Source of the DNA: Phycisphaerales bacterium
Lineage (GTDB): Bacteria > Planctomycetota > Phycisphaerae > Sedimentisphaerales > Anaerohalosphaeraceae
Assembly: GCA_011053245.1 (NCBI GenBank)
Contig: DRGS01000041.1
Location: forward strand, 1 to 20,613
Reading direction: 5' to 3'
DNA length: 20,613 bases
Part shown: piece after piece, positions 14,932 to 20,613 of the stretch
Layout of the letters: each line of letters opens with the position of its first letter
Position numbering within the stretch: position 1 is the stretch's first letter
Program-made: the position numbers and the translations under genes
The notes under the pieces: generated by a model
The model's input: only the letters and a program-made list of their open reading frames with translations
Database searches by the model: none
Told to the model about the DNA's origin: nothing

Positions 14932-15270
14932 CACGTTCTTCATGACTGACTTGTTTTTACTTGTTTTGTCCTGGAAGTATCCTATAGCATTTTGACTTTA
15001 ATTTGTGTTATTCATTTTATGGAAACAGCAGGTGGAAATTTACCATTGCTTAATGAAGGCGGCCGGTTACTTCTATCGCTTCCCCAAGTGCTTTTAGATG
15101 GCCCCATCACCATGAACCAAGGCAGCCTTACCTTGATTCGGACATTGAATCTGATGCATTTCCACCACTGTATTCTTTTAGCATAGAACTCAGTAATGAG
15201 TGGGGCAAGCTGTTAAACGCTGACCCGAAAAAGACAAGTATAAGACAAGACCGGGGTTTGGTGATAACAG
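14932..15270. other. gap after the regulator; possible coding remnant
   Basis: No gene is supported here. On the plus strand one frame without any ATG is open from 15057 across ~235 bases and includes coding-like text (PPLYSFSIELSNEWGKLLNADPKK); it runs into the tRNA-Lys terminator. A neighbouring frame has an ATG at 15021 and 55 codons. The two could be halves of a frameshifted gene remnant, unidentified. No hairpin-plus-T-run terminator for the AraC-family gene was found. Confidence 0.25.
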
Positions 15271-15314
15271 GAAAAAAAGAAAAACCCTTGCAAGTTTTGT
15301 ACTCACAAGGGTTT
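15271..15314 (-). terminator. Rho-independent terminator of tRNA-Lys
   Basis: Read on minus, AAACCCTTG and CAAGGGTTT form a perfect 9-bp stem with a 15-base loop (15306-15314 with 15282-15290), followed by a T-rich run interrupted by one C. It starts 6 bases after the tRNA 3' end. Confidence 0.82.
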
Positions 15315-15320
15315 AAGTTA

Positions 15321-15393
<73 letters not shown>

Positions 15394-15423
15394 CTAAAGT
15401 GTTTACATCTGTACTGAAGCACC

Positions 15424-15452
15424 CTTATACATAGATGAATCCATTATTGCAA
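15424..15452 (-). promoter_or_regulatory. promoter of tRNA-Lys
   Basis: On minus, TTGCAA (15447-15452), a 17-bp spacer and TATAAG (15424-15429); the predicted start is about 24 bases before the tRNA 5' end. Confidence 0.55.
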
Positions 15453-15511
15453 GCAAATATCGCCCTATTTCGCAATATTTTTAGATATGGCCAGTTTATT
15501 TTCAAAAAAAT

Positions 15512-15541
15512 TTGCTTATATGAATAAGTGTGTCATACTAT
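15512..15541 (+). promoter_or_regulatory. promoter of small RNA candidate 1
   Basis: TTGCTT (15512-15517) and TACTAT (15536-15541) with an 18-bp spacer; predicted start near G15548. Confidence 0.45.
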
Positions 15542-15581
15542 AGTATAGGTTCAGGGGTTGGATCTTGTTGTATTATTGAAG

Positions 15582-15610
15582 TCATCATCCTCCTCCGGAG
15601 CCAGGTTTCG
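15582..15610 (+). repeat. 29-bp direct repeat, copy 1 (partner 15909-15937)
   Basis: TCATCA-[T/C]-CCTCCTCCGGAG then CCAGGTT-[T/C]-CG. Two differences in 29 bases; it spans the CCTCCTCC motif and the left arm of each terminator. Distance between copies is 327 bp. Confidence 0.85.
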
Positions 15611-15638
15611 CGGTTTCATGAGATCTGGCTCTTTTTTT
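15598..15638 (+). terminator. terminator of small RNA candidate 1
   Basis: GAGCCAG (15598-15604) pairs with CTGGCTC (15625-15631) and the stem extends to 12 bp with two G-T wobbles, loop GCGGTTTCAT, then seven T. Confidence 0.8.
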
Positions 15639-15648
15639 GTGGATAGAG

Positions 15649-15693
15649 ACCCCTGAAAACTGAAAGTAAGTCTCGATAGTCCTTGTTTTCAGG
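15649..15693 (+). repeat. inverted repeat CCTGAAAAC/GTTTTCAGG
   Basis: Arms 15652-15660 and 15685-15693, 9 bp perfect, 24-base loop. The left arm also pairs (ACCCCTGAA, 15649-15657) with TTCAGGGGT at 15550-15558 in small RNA 1, so the two structures exclude each other. The surrounding ~200 bases hold no gene. Confidence 0.5.
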
Positions 15694-15832
15694 ACAAAAC
15701 AATAGTTGCAATGAAATACTACCTGTTAGTCAGGGAACCAAATGTAATTTTTTTCAAAATTCTCAAAAAACACTGCAACAAAAGCCCTTTTCATTCGTCG
15801 TATATACTGGTTGCTCATTTGTATGCTGAAAT

Positions 15833-15892
15833 GCCCTGAAAAGCGTGATTTGCATAACGGGCAGCGGTGTCTGGGGCATATTTTTTCAGGGC
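15833..15892 (+). repeat. inverted repeat GCCCTGAAAA/TTTTCAGGGC
   Basis: Arms 15833-15842 and 15883-15892, 10 bp perfect, 40-base loop, immediately upstream of small RNA candidate 2; the right arm overlaps its likely 5' end. Confidence 0.5.
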
Positions 15893-15960
15893 GTTCGATA
15901 TGAGATTTTCATCACCCTCCTCCGGAGCCAGGTTCCGAGTCTTGGAACCTGGCTTTTTTT
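15887..15960 (+). ncRNA. small RNA candidate 2, paralogue of candidate 1
   Basis: The 5' end is set by analogy with candidate 1 (CAGGGCGTTCGAT against CAGGGGTTGGAT); the promoter is unclear (CATATT at 15877-15882 could be the -10, with no good -35). It carries TCATCACCCTCCTCCGGAG and ends in a very strong terminator. An ATG at 15900-15902 opens a frame that runs through the terminator and is not credible as a gene. Confidence 0.5.
15926..15960 (+). terminator. terminator of small RNA candidate 2
   Basis: AGCCAGGTTCC (15926-15936) pairs perfectly over 11 bp with GGAACCTGGCT (15944-15954), 7-base loop GAGTCTT, then a T7 run. Confidence 0.92.
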
Positions 15961-15998
15961 CAGCTATTTTGGAATGCAAAAAAAGTAAAGATTCCCCC

Positions 15999-16026
15999 TT
16001 GACAGGCTAATATAGACGTGTAAAAT
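15999..16026 (+). promoter_or_regulatory. promoter of short RNA candidate 3
   Basis: Perfect TTGACA (15999-16004), 16-bp spacer, TAAAAT (16021-16026); start near 16033. Confidence 0.6.
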
Positions 16027-16032
16027 AGTCCC

Positions 16033-16088
16033 TGAGTGGTGATGGACTGCCCACGACAGCGGGTGATGGTTGTGGGCAGTTTTTATTT
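16033..16088 (+). ncRNA. short promoter-to-terminator unit (RNA candidate 3)
   Basis: A predicted ~56-base transcript between a good promoter and a strong terminator (ACTGCCCAC 16046-16054 with GTGGGCAGT 16072-16080, extendable to 12 bp, then TTTTATTT). It has no frame worth calling and does not share the CCTCCTCC segment. It could be a tiny RNA, or a terminated leader in front of the tRNA-Met gene. Confidence 0.4.
16046..16088 (+). terminator. terminator upstream of tRNA-Met
   Basis: 9-bp perfect stem ACTGCCCAC/GTGGGCAGT, extended by GAC/GTT with one wobble, 11-base loop, then TTTTATTT. Confidence 0.85.
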
Positions 16089-16137
16089 ACGAATTTGACA
16101 TATGAATTGAGTATGTTTCTTTTATAATTGTATATTC

Positions 16138-16211
16138 GGCGACGTAGCTCAGCTGGTTAGAGCGCGGGATTCATAAGCCTGAGGTCGGTGGTTCGAGTCC
16201 ACCCGTCGCTA
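16138..16211 (+). tRNA. tRNA-Met(CAU), elongator type likely
   Basis: A 74-base cloverleaf: acceptor GGCGACG/CGTCGCT (first pair G-U) with discriminator A, D arm GCTC...GAGC, anticodon loop TTCATAA (anticodon CAT), T arm GGTGG TTCGAGT CCACC. CAU also occurs in initiator and in lysidine-modified Ile tRNAs. The acceptor and D arm resemble elongator Met. The A-G opposition at 31-39 is unusual. A TATAAT at 16123-16128 may be its -10. Confidence 0.88.
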
Positions 16212-16219
16212 ATTTAGCT

Positions 16220-16261
16220 TTAAGTTGATAAAATAGTGTAGCTCCCGTCATTTCAACTTAA
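16220..16261 (+). repeat. inverted repeat in the tRNA-Met/tRNA-Glu spacer
   Basis: TTAAGTTGA (16220-16228) and TCAACTTAA (16253-16261), 9 bp perfect with a 24-base loop and no T run; possibly a processing hairpin of a two-tRNA transcript. Confidence 0.5.
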
Positions 16262-16286
16262 GACTGAAGACTAAAAACTAAATATC

Positions 16287-16359
16287 GCCCCCATCGTCTA
16301 GTGGCCTAGGACGCCGGGTTCTCATCCCGGTAACAGGAGTTCGAGTCTCCTTGGGGGTA
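16287..16359 (+). tRNA. tRNA-Glu(CUC)
   Basis: A 73-base cloverleaf: acceptor GCCCCCA/TGGGGGT, discriminator A, anticodon stem CCGGG/CCCGG with loop TTCTCAT (anticodon CTC), T arm AGGAG TTCGAGT CTCCT. CCA is not encoded. It lies 75 bases after tRNA-Met and is likely co-transcribed. Confidence 0.95.
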
Positions 16360-16418
16360 TTTGAAGTCCTATTTCACCGCTGAGCCGGTGTTGAGAACCA
16401 ATGCATCGCATCCGCCAG

Positions 16419-17429
16419 TTAACCTGTGTTCGGCAGTGGCTTTTCCAGTTCGGTCAGCAGTAACGTAAGGCCGGTGTTACTCTCTAAGATGTCACTAAAA
16501 CTACCGATCAGGTCATAACCGATCCCTTCGGCAAGTCTGCGGGATTCGGCAAGCGAGCGAATATCGATATGTTTTTTCAGTTGCTCACAAACTATCCGCC
16601 TGATATATCCGGGCCGGGCAACTTCAAGGGCTTCCAACTCCACATGATCGGCTGCATCGCCGTCCTTACATTCGCTGCTTCGTGGGGCACCGGGCAGATC
16701 AAATCGCCTGCACTGGTCACTGCTAAGAAACAGATGCTCAATTTCGATATCGAGCTTTGACATCAGCTTGTATTGGTAGAGCAATGACTTCGCCTTTCGC
16801 CAGACCGGAACGGCGGCATCCAGCGTCTGTTTGCGATAATCGCTTATATAAAATATCCGAACGGGCTTGACGCTATTGGCAATACGCCTGATGAAAAGCC
16901 ATACCTCCGCAAGAGGTATCTCGCAGTCGCTTGCGATAAGATTGACATTGAAAGTTCGCGCCACAGGCTCCAGCAGTTCGGCAACCGTAGAGTTCTCCAC
17001 CCATATCTCGGCATGGACGGAGCTGAACGTAGAAAGTATCGCTCTGATGTGAAGTCTGCACGAAATTTCGATCCGTCGCATCAAAAGATGCTGCCAGTGA
17101 TACCTCTGTCCAGCAGGAGCCAGACGCATAGTCGAATGAAGAAAATATGGTTTCGTCACAAAAACATCATAGTGCAGCAAACCCAGCCTTCCCGCCGTAT
17201 AACAGGCTTGGAGAAGATAGTTAATATCCTCGGTAGTATTGCGGTACATAACGCCGTCAGGCTTGAAACACCGCTCCTGAGTAAGCGCAAAATAGTGAAG
17301 CCGGCGAATATTAAGACTCTGGCTTCGGTCACATCTTGACCATAAATTCTGTGCCCATAAACCAGCGGCATATTTTACGTTGCGATCCTGTCCTGCAAAA
17401 CTTCCGATATCTCCATCGATGTTCTTCAT
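16419..17429 (-). CDS. Top6A/Spo11-like Toprim protein with degenerate active site
   Basis: This 336-aa soluble protein resembles the standalone relatives of topoisomerase VI subunit A/Spo11 in order of motifs. Residues ~38-92 look like the winged-helix part (IRRLHYFALTQ, then NTTEDINYLLQACYTAGRLGLLHYD), with Tyr46 where the family's DNA-cleaving tyrosine would fall. A Toprim-like domain follows: EIWVENSTVAELLEPV (141-156; Glu145 as the conserved Toprim Glu), NVNLIASD (161-168), then RIFYISDYRKQTLD (191-204), where the family usually has a GDhDPSGxD-type motif. Here the second acidic residue of DxD is Arg199. The C-terminal VELEALEVARPGYIRRIVCEQLKKHID (263-289) also matches. ATG 17427-17429 is chosen because GGGGG lies 5 bases before it; ATG 17439-17441 is possible. 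It is cytoplasmic, perhaps a DNA-binding protein without cleavage activity. The family call is by eye. Confidence 0.6.
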   Translation of the reverse strand: MKNIDGDIGSFAGQDRNVKYAAGLWAQNLWSRCDRSQSLNIRRLHYFALTQERCFKPDGVMYRNTTEDINYLLQACYTAGRLGLLHYDVFVTKPYFLHSTMRLAPAGQRYHWQHLLMRRIEISCRLHIRAILSTFSSVHAEIWVENSTVAELLEPVARTFNVNLIASDCEIPLAEVWLFIRRIANSVKPVRIFYISDYRKQTLDAAVPVWRKAKSLLYQYKLMSKLDIEIEHLFLSSDQCRRFDLPGAPRSSECKDGDAADHVELEALEVARPGYIRRIVCEQLKKHIDIRSLAESRRLAEGIGYDLIGSFSDILESNTGLTLLLTELEKPLPNTG

Positions 17430-17447
17430 CACTTCCCCCATACATAT

Positions 17448-17524
17448 AAAAAACCCGATGCCAGGGTGGACACGGCAACAGTAGCCGCTGCCAATTTAGA
17501 GGTCGGCAATCCCGGCGATCGGGT
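17448..17524 (-). promoter_or_regulatory. structured leader before the Top6A-like gene
   Basis: Read on minus, ACCCGAT (17518-17524) can pair with ATCGGGT (17453-17459), followed by a T run, giving a terminator-like end just before the start codon. Competing local hairpins exist (CCCG ATCGC CGGG; GGCAGC ... GTTGCC). This arrangement would allow attenuation. The rest of the 17442-17733 gap holds the promoter below and no gene. Confidence 0.3.
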
Positions 17525-17564
17525 CAAGATTAGTTAAGTTGTAATACTGTTTTCGTCCAAATTT

Positions 17565-17573
17565 ATTATAGCA
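17565..17573 (-). promoter_or_regulatory. extended -10 promoter for the Top6A-like gene
   Basis: On minus, TGC directly followed by TATAAT (17565-17570), an extended -10; there is no good -35. It predicts a leader of ~130 bases. Confidence 0.45.
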
Positions 17574-17733
17574 GGAATGCACCACGAAACGAATTATGTC
17601 ATCCAGACGAGTGACAACTGTATGGCACTGGGAGGGGCAGAAAAAAAATTATGAGCGGGGATATCAGCACGCAGAGACACCGGAAGCGGCGATTTACCGG
17701 ATTCTACAGTGGATGCTGAGATAGAACTGCCAC

Positions 17734-18489
17734 TTAGAACTTTGGAACGCTCTGAAGATGGATATTGAAATCGGCTAACAGCGACAGAGGCAGCGGTTTG
17801 TCATAATGAACCTTGATTGTTCCGCCGTAAATCATCTGATTCGATATATTTTGACCGTGAACAATCATAACCCATGAAGGTTTCTCGCAAGTGTACTCGG
17901 TAGGCAAAGTTTGCGGAATCTGAATGTGTTTAATGCTCCATATCGTTTTCGGTGTCTGTGAATCTTCCACCATTGTAGGGCAGTTATTAGCCGGATGCTC
18001 CATAAAGAACATCTGCCCGCTGTTTGCATCGAGTATATACCCGTAAGGAAGAATTATCGCCCAAGGCTTGTCGCGTTCGGCCTTACGCCGGTAACATTCC
18101 TGAACCGACTGAACAAATCCCCTCTGAAAAGCGTCATCGTTATCGATCCGTGTCGTGATAAGATCGTAATCGCCCTTTTCAAACTCACTTATTACACTGG
18201 TATTGCCCGTCTCAGTGTTCCGATAGCAAAGTCTCAAGTTCGGAAACTGCATAGCATCGAGGATCTTGCGATGCCTGGGCGAAGTATTCTCATCCAGCAT
18301 TACCAGCCATGTGAAATCCTTACAGCTTTGCCCGGCTATCGACGGCAAGGTATAAGTGCCGAATAATTCGAGCCGATGATCCATCCACTCATCCGGAGTC
18401 AACCGGGCATTAGCAAGCTGAGCCTCTCTCCTTTCGCCATACAGGTGAAGGTTAAAAGGTGTCAGGATATAATGTCTGAACTCTCTCAT
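17734..18489 (-). CDS. putative rhamnosyltransferase-like glycosyltransferase
   Basis: This 251-aa soluble protein resembles the putative rhamnosyl transferase family: W/R-rich start (DEWMDHRLELFGTYTLPSIAGQS, 34-55), FTWLVMLDENTSP (59-71), and TTRIDNDDAF (112-121), which supplies the metal/nucleotide-sugar DxD-type motif. There is no signal peptide or membrane segment. Its ATG (18487-18489) overlaps the TGA of the aminotransferase gene (ATGA), so translation is coupled; an AAGAGA stretch ahead serves as ribosome site. The substrate is not evident; this is a small GT-A-like enzyme that could decorate a surface polysaccharide or protein. The pairing with an amino-acid enzyme is odd. It is the last gene of its transcription unit; no clear terminator follows. 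Confidence 0.75.
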   Translation of the reverse strand: MREFRHYILTPFNLHLYGERREAQLANARLTPDEWMDHRLELFGTYTLPSIAGQSCKDFTWLVMLDENTSPRHRKILDAMQFPNLRLCYRNTETGNTSVISEFEKGDYDLITTRIDNDDAFQRGFVQSVQECYRRKAERDKPWAIILPYGYILDANSGQMFFMEHPANNCPTMVEDSQTPKTIWSIKHIQIPQTLPTEYTCEKPSWVMIVHGQNISNQMIYGGTIKVHYDKPLPLSLLADFNIHLQSVPKF

Positions 18490-19574
18490 TTTATCTCTTC
18501 GTCGATCCAGCCTAATAATTGCTTCAGGTCGTCCATGGAGATGTCACCCATGTGCGCAATCCGAAAAACCTCTTCTTTGAGCTTGCCGTAACCATTGCCG
18601 AATATCGTGTTATGCTTTTCCTGAAGGGCATTTATCGTGGCGGCTACGTTGATACCGCGAGTGTTCTTTACAGCCGTAAGCGTATTGGAAGCATACTCTT
18701 GTGGAGCGAACAAAGCAAAGTTCTCCTTGGCCCAACTGCGCACAAACTCGGCCATCTTCTCGTGCCTTGCCCACACGTTTTCCATGCCCTCTTCGAGCAG
18801 ACGGGTGCACTGGTAATGCAACGCCATGGTCTGCGGGATCGCCGGAGTCGTCGGAGTCTGGTCCTTTGCGCCTGACTTTGCGAACTGCTGAAAATCAAAG
18901 TAATAGCCCCTGTCAGGAACCGTCTTGCTCTTTTCCATCGCACGGTCGCTTACCGCGAAAACCGTCAAACCCGGCGGTATCGCAAAAGCCTTTTGAACCG
19001 AAGCGAAAACAACATCCCACCCAAGCTTATCAAAATGAAGAGGCAAACCGACCATACCGCTCACCGCGTCGACGAACACCAGAACATCGGGGTACTTATC
19101 CTTGAGCATATCGCTGATCTCATAGACCGGATTGGTAAGGCCCGTACTCGTCTCGTTATAGACCATGGTAACGGCACTGTAATTGCCCGAAGCAAGTTTC
19201 TTGTCGATCATGTCGGCGGTTATCGCCTGGCCCCATTCGACTTTCAGCTCGTCGGCCTTACGCCCGCAGGATGTCGTAACGGAAAGGAACTTATCGCTGA
19301 ACGCACCGCACATCGTACAGAGGATCGTCTCATCAAGCGTAACGCAGTTGCGAATACAACCCTCCCAGATACCAGAAGCCGACGACGTACTCAAAAAGAC
19401 GCTCTGGTCGGTATAGAGTATTTTCTTGAGCATTGCCACCGTTTCGCCGTGCATCTGCGAATATTCTTTGCCTCTGTGGCCAAGCGTCGGTCTGGATAAT
19501 TGGTCGAGTACTTCCGGCAAAACATTTACCGGACCCGGGATGAACAATCGTGGAGGATTTTTCCAGTCTGCCAT
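18486..19574 (-). CDS. class V aminotransferase (serine/alanine-glyoxylate or phosphoserine type)
   Basis: This 362-aa PLP-dependent enzyme of fold type I, class V, transfers an amino group between serine, alanine or glutamate and a keto acid. Recognisable are RLFIPGPVNVLPEVL (9-23), HRGKEYSQMHGE (33-44), LSTSSASGIWEG (61-72), VYNETSTGLTNPV (138-150), FVDAVSGMVGLPL (167-179, Asp169 for the PLP pyridine) and ASVQKAFAIPPGL (191-203, Lys195 as Schiff-base lysine). Length and motifs fit the alanine-glyoxylate/serine-glyoxylate group. In bacteria where such a gene sits next to a DUF1015 gene, it is usually taken as the phosphoserine aminotransferase of serine synthesis. The ATG follows AGGAG by 8 bases. 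A 156-bp gap separates it from the DUF1015 gene upstream; the start of the glycosyltransferase overlaps its stop. Confidence 0.9.
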   Translation of the reverse strand: MADWKNPPRLFIPGPVNVLPEVLDQLSRPTLGHRGKEYSQMHGETVAMLKKILYTDQSVFLSTSSASGIWEGCIRNCVTLDETILCTMCGAFSDKFLSVTTSCGRKADELKVEWGQAITADMIDKKLASGNYSAVTMVYNETSTGLTNPVYEISDMLKDKYPDVLVFVDAVSGMVGLPLHFDKLGWDVVFASVQKAFAIPPGLTVFAVSDRAMEKSKTVPDRGYYFDFQQFAKSGAKDQTPTTPAIPQTMALHYQCTRLLEEGMENVWARHEKMAEFVRSWAKENFALFAPQEYASNTLTAVKNTRGINVAATINALQEKHNTIFGNGYGKLKEEVFRIAHMGDISMDDLKQLLGWIDEEIK

Positions 19575-19675
19575 TTCTAAAACTCCTGTACTTTATCTTA
19601 ACTACTTATTCATTTACGCCCTTTAGTTACGGGCCTTATATACTGATCACGATTGAAAATTCCCGTTTCGTCCGC

Positions 19676-19704
19676 GGTAACTTGCTTGTTAACAAATAGT
19701 TACC
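19676..19704. repeat. inverted repeat between aminotransferase and DUF1015 genes
   Basis: GGTAACT (19676-19682) and AGTTACC (19698-19704), with the palindrome TTGTTAACAA inside the loop. There is no T run, so it is more likely an operator or processing site than a terminator. Confidence 0.4.
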
Positions 19705-19730
19705 ATTTTACTCGCGGGCATTTACTACCC

Positions 19731-20613
19731 TTAAGAGTATAATTTATTGATCACCAAACCTGTAAAAACCTTCGGATAGAAGAACGTCGACTTCTGCGGC
19801 ATCTTCTCTCCAGCCGCCGCTATATCCCTTACCTGCTCGATCTTGGTTGGGTTCATAAAAAATACCACCTGACTATCCCCGGAGTCAACTTTTCCGATAG
19901 ACTCGTCGACGGCATCGCCAATATCCTTTATATAGGAAAGATTGCTCTGAGCGGCAAGCTCCTTTTCTCCGATGCCGAGATGTTTATCGAATATGAGGCT
20001 GTGAAGCACATTTACGTCCAGCCCCTTAGCTGCCCTGCTGAATTCGCCGCCAACACTGTCCATCGCTGATGCGTCCTTCAGAGTCGCTACATAGAATTTG
20101 CCATCTGCGGCATAGATACCGAATGAACTCTTGCCCGCGCCAAAATCATCCTTCATCGTATCGAACATCTTCTGCTTAGACGCCTTTTTCTCATCGTCTG
20201 CGGCAAATGTGAAACCAGCTACCTCAAAGGAATCGGCTAATTGAACGATAAGCTTGTCAATATGAAATTCCGCTAAATTGGCAACAAGCCTGTGAGTCGC
20301 AAGTATGATCAGCCCCTCGTTGCGCATATTAACAAAGGTCATCATGCGGTACTGAGCCGCAGGGTTCTGACTCTGGCAACAATAGTTCAACGCCGTTTCG
20401 TATCGGTGGTGACCGTCGGCTATAACCGGCTGTTTGCTGTCCATCATCTGTATGATCGCCCCGATATCAGCCGGTTCGGCAATACCAAAGAGACGGTGGC
20501 GAACGCTACGATCATCGGTAAAGTCGATCAGTGCAGCCTTCTGCGCCGAACTTGCAATTACTTTATCGGCAACTTTCTCCGCGTCATCGTAGAGCATGAA
20601 TATCTGACCGAAC
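19731..20613 (-). CDS. DUF1015-family protein, N-terminus outside window
   Basis: These are the C-terminal ~294 residues of a DUF1015 protein; the frame stays open to the window edge (FGQIFMLYDDAEK at the border), so the methionine at 20597 is internal. Family landmarks are VIADGHHRYETALNY, the conserved Asp-Gly-His-His-Arg-Tyr block, MTFVNMRNEGLIILATHRLV, NVLHSLIFDKHLGIGE, and the ending VVFFMNPTKIEQVRDIAAAGEKMPQKSTFFYPKVFTGLVI. The protein is cytoplasmic. The biochemical role is not established to my knowledge; genes of this family commonly neighbour serine-biosynthesis genes, and this one precedes a class V aminotransferase. It is therefore plausibly tied to serine metabolism. This link rests on context only. 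Confidence 0.88.
   Translation of the reverse strand, partial: FGQIFMLYDDAEKVADKVIASSAQKAALIDFTDDRSVRHRLFGIAEPADIGAIIQMMDSKQPVIADGHHRYETALNYCCQSQNPAAQYRMMTFVNMRNEGLIILATHRLVANLAEFHIDKLIVQLADSFEVAGFTFAADDEKKASKQKMFDTMKDDFGAGKSSFGIYAADGKFYVATLKDASAMDSVGGEFSRAAKGLDVNVLHSLIFDKHLGIGEKELAAQSNLSYIKDIGDAVDESIGKVDSGDSQVVFFMNPTKIEQVRDIAAAGEKMPQKSTFFYPKVFTGLVINKLYS

Larger units (their letters stand above)
15548..15638 (+). ncRNA. small RNA candidate 1 with CCTCCTCC segment
   Basis: A predicted ~91-base transcript from the promoter at 15512-15541 to a T7 run. It has no credible reading frame. The 5' part (starting GGTTCAGGGGTTGG) is followed by TCATCATCCTCCTCC, complementary to Shine-Dalgarno-type purine runs, and then by a terminator hairpin (15598-15631). 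A second unit at 15887-15960 repeats the segment 15582-15610 with 27 of 29 bases identical. The likely role is post-transcriptional regulation by pairing at ribosome sites. I did not match it to a known RNA family. Confidence 0.55.

Noticed and set aside
15900..16009. Small open frame starting MRFSSPSSGARF across small RNA candidate 2
   Set aside because: It runs through an 11-bp terminator with T7, has no ribosome site, and is not preserved in the paralogous unit.
16095..16128. TTGACA ... TATAAT as a full promoter for tRNA-Met
   Set aside because: Spacer is 22 bp, too long for a standard promoter; only the -10 is mentioned as possible.
18993..19499. 168-codon plus-strand open frame
   Set aside because: Antisense shadow of the class V aminotransferase, which has all its PLP motifs in the opposite strand.

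Overview
The window reads as a piece of chromosome from a Planctomycetes-type bacterium, most likely the Phycisphaerae/Sedimentisphaerales side. This is inferred from gene content: a formylglycine-type sulfatase beside secreted glycoside hydrolases, a planctomycete-style prepilin N-terminus ([29 protein letters not shown]), a URO-D-like protein in a sugar locus, and AT-leaning composition. No lineage-specific marker gene is present, so the assignment is tentative.

1-12,800, all on the minus strand, is a glycan-degradation locus. In transcription order it holds a truncated prepilin, a GH92 alpha-mannosidase, a sulfatase, a GH29 alpha-L-fucosidase, a large secreted protein I cannot assign, and a GH2 beta-galactosidase-type enzyme cut by the window start. 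Above it lie a ROK-family sugar kinase-like protein, a miniature secreted protein (signal peptide + EF-hand + only the last ~110 residues of a GH92), and a URO-D-like protein. An AraC-type regulator is divergent from the URO-D-like gene. Together the enzymes would remove fucose, sulfate, mannose and beta-galactosyl-type residues from a complex sulfated glycan. I see no TonB/SusCD-type transporter here. Several pieces look broken or eroded: the Tat signal peptide remnant at ~1.3 kb, the 85-aa prepilin, a headless C-terminal fragment at ~10.95 kb, and the mini-GH92.

The control region is readable. A 48-bp element (33/48 identical, no gaps) occurs twice, before the ROK gene and between the URO-D-like and AraC genes. 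In both places it lies exactly 15 bp upstream of a minus-strand -35 box. I propose it as the AraC protein's binding site, activating both promoters and overlapping the regulator's own promoter.

14,930-16,400 is an RNA-rich interval: tRNA-Lys(CUU) on minus with its own promoter and terminator, then on plus two paralogous small-RNA-like units sharing a CCTCCTCC (anti-Shine-Dalgarno-like) segment directly before strong terminators, a third short promoter-terminator unit, tRNA-Met(CAU) and tRNA-Glu(CUC). The CCCTGAA motif recurs there as mutually exclusive inverted repeats.

16,400-20,613 is minus-strand again: a Top6A/Spo11-like protein with a degenerate Toprim motif and a structured leader, a rhamnosyltransferase-like glycosyltransferase overlapping by 4 bp a class V aminotransferase, and a DUF1015 protein cut by the window end. 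The aminotransferase/DUF1015 pairing suggests serine or glyoxylate metabolism. No insertion sequence, CRISPR array, rRNA or origin was recognised.
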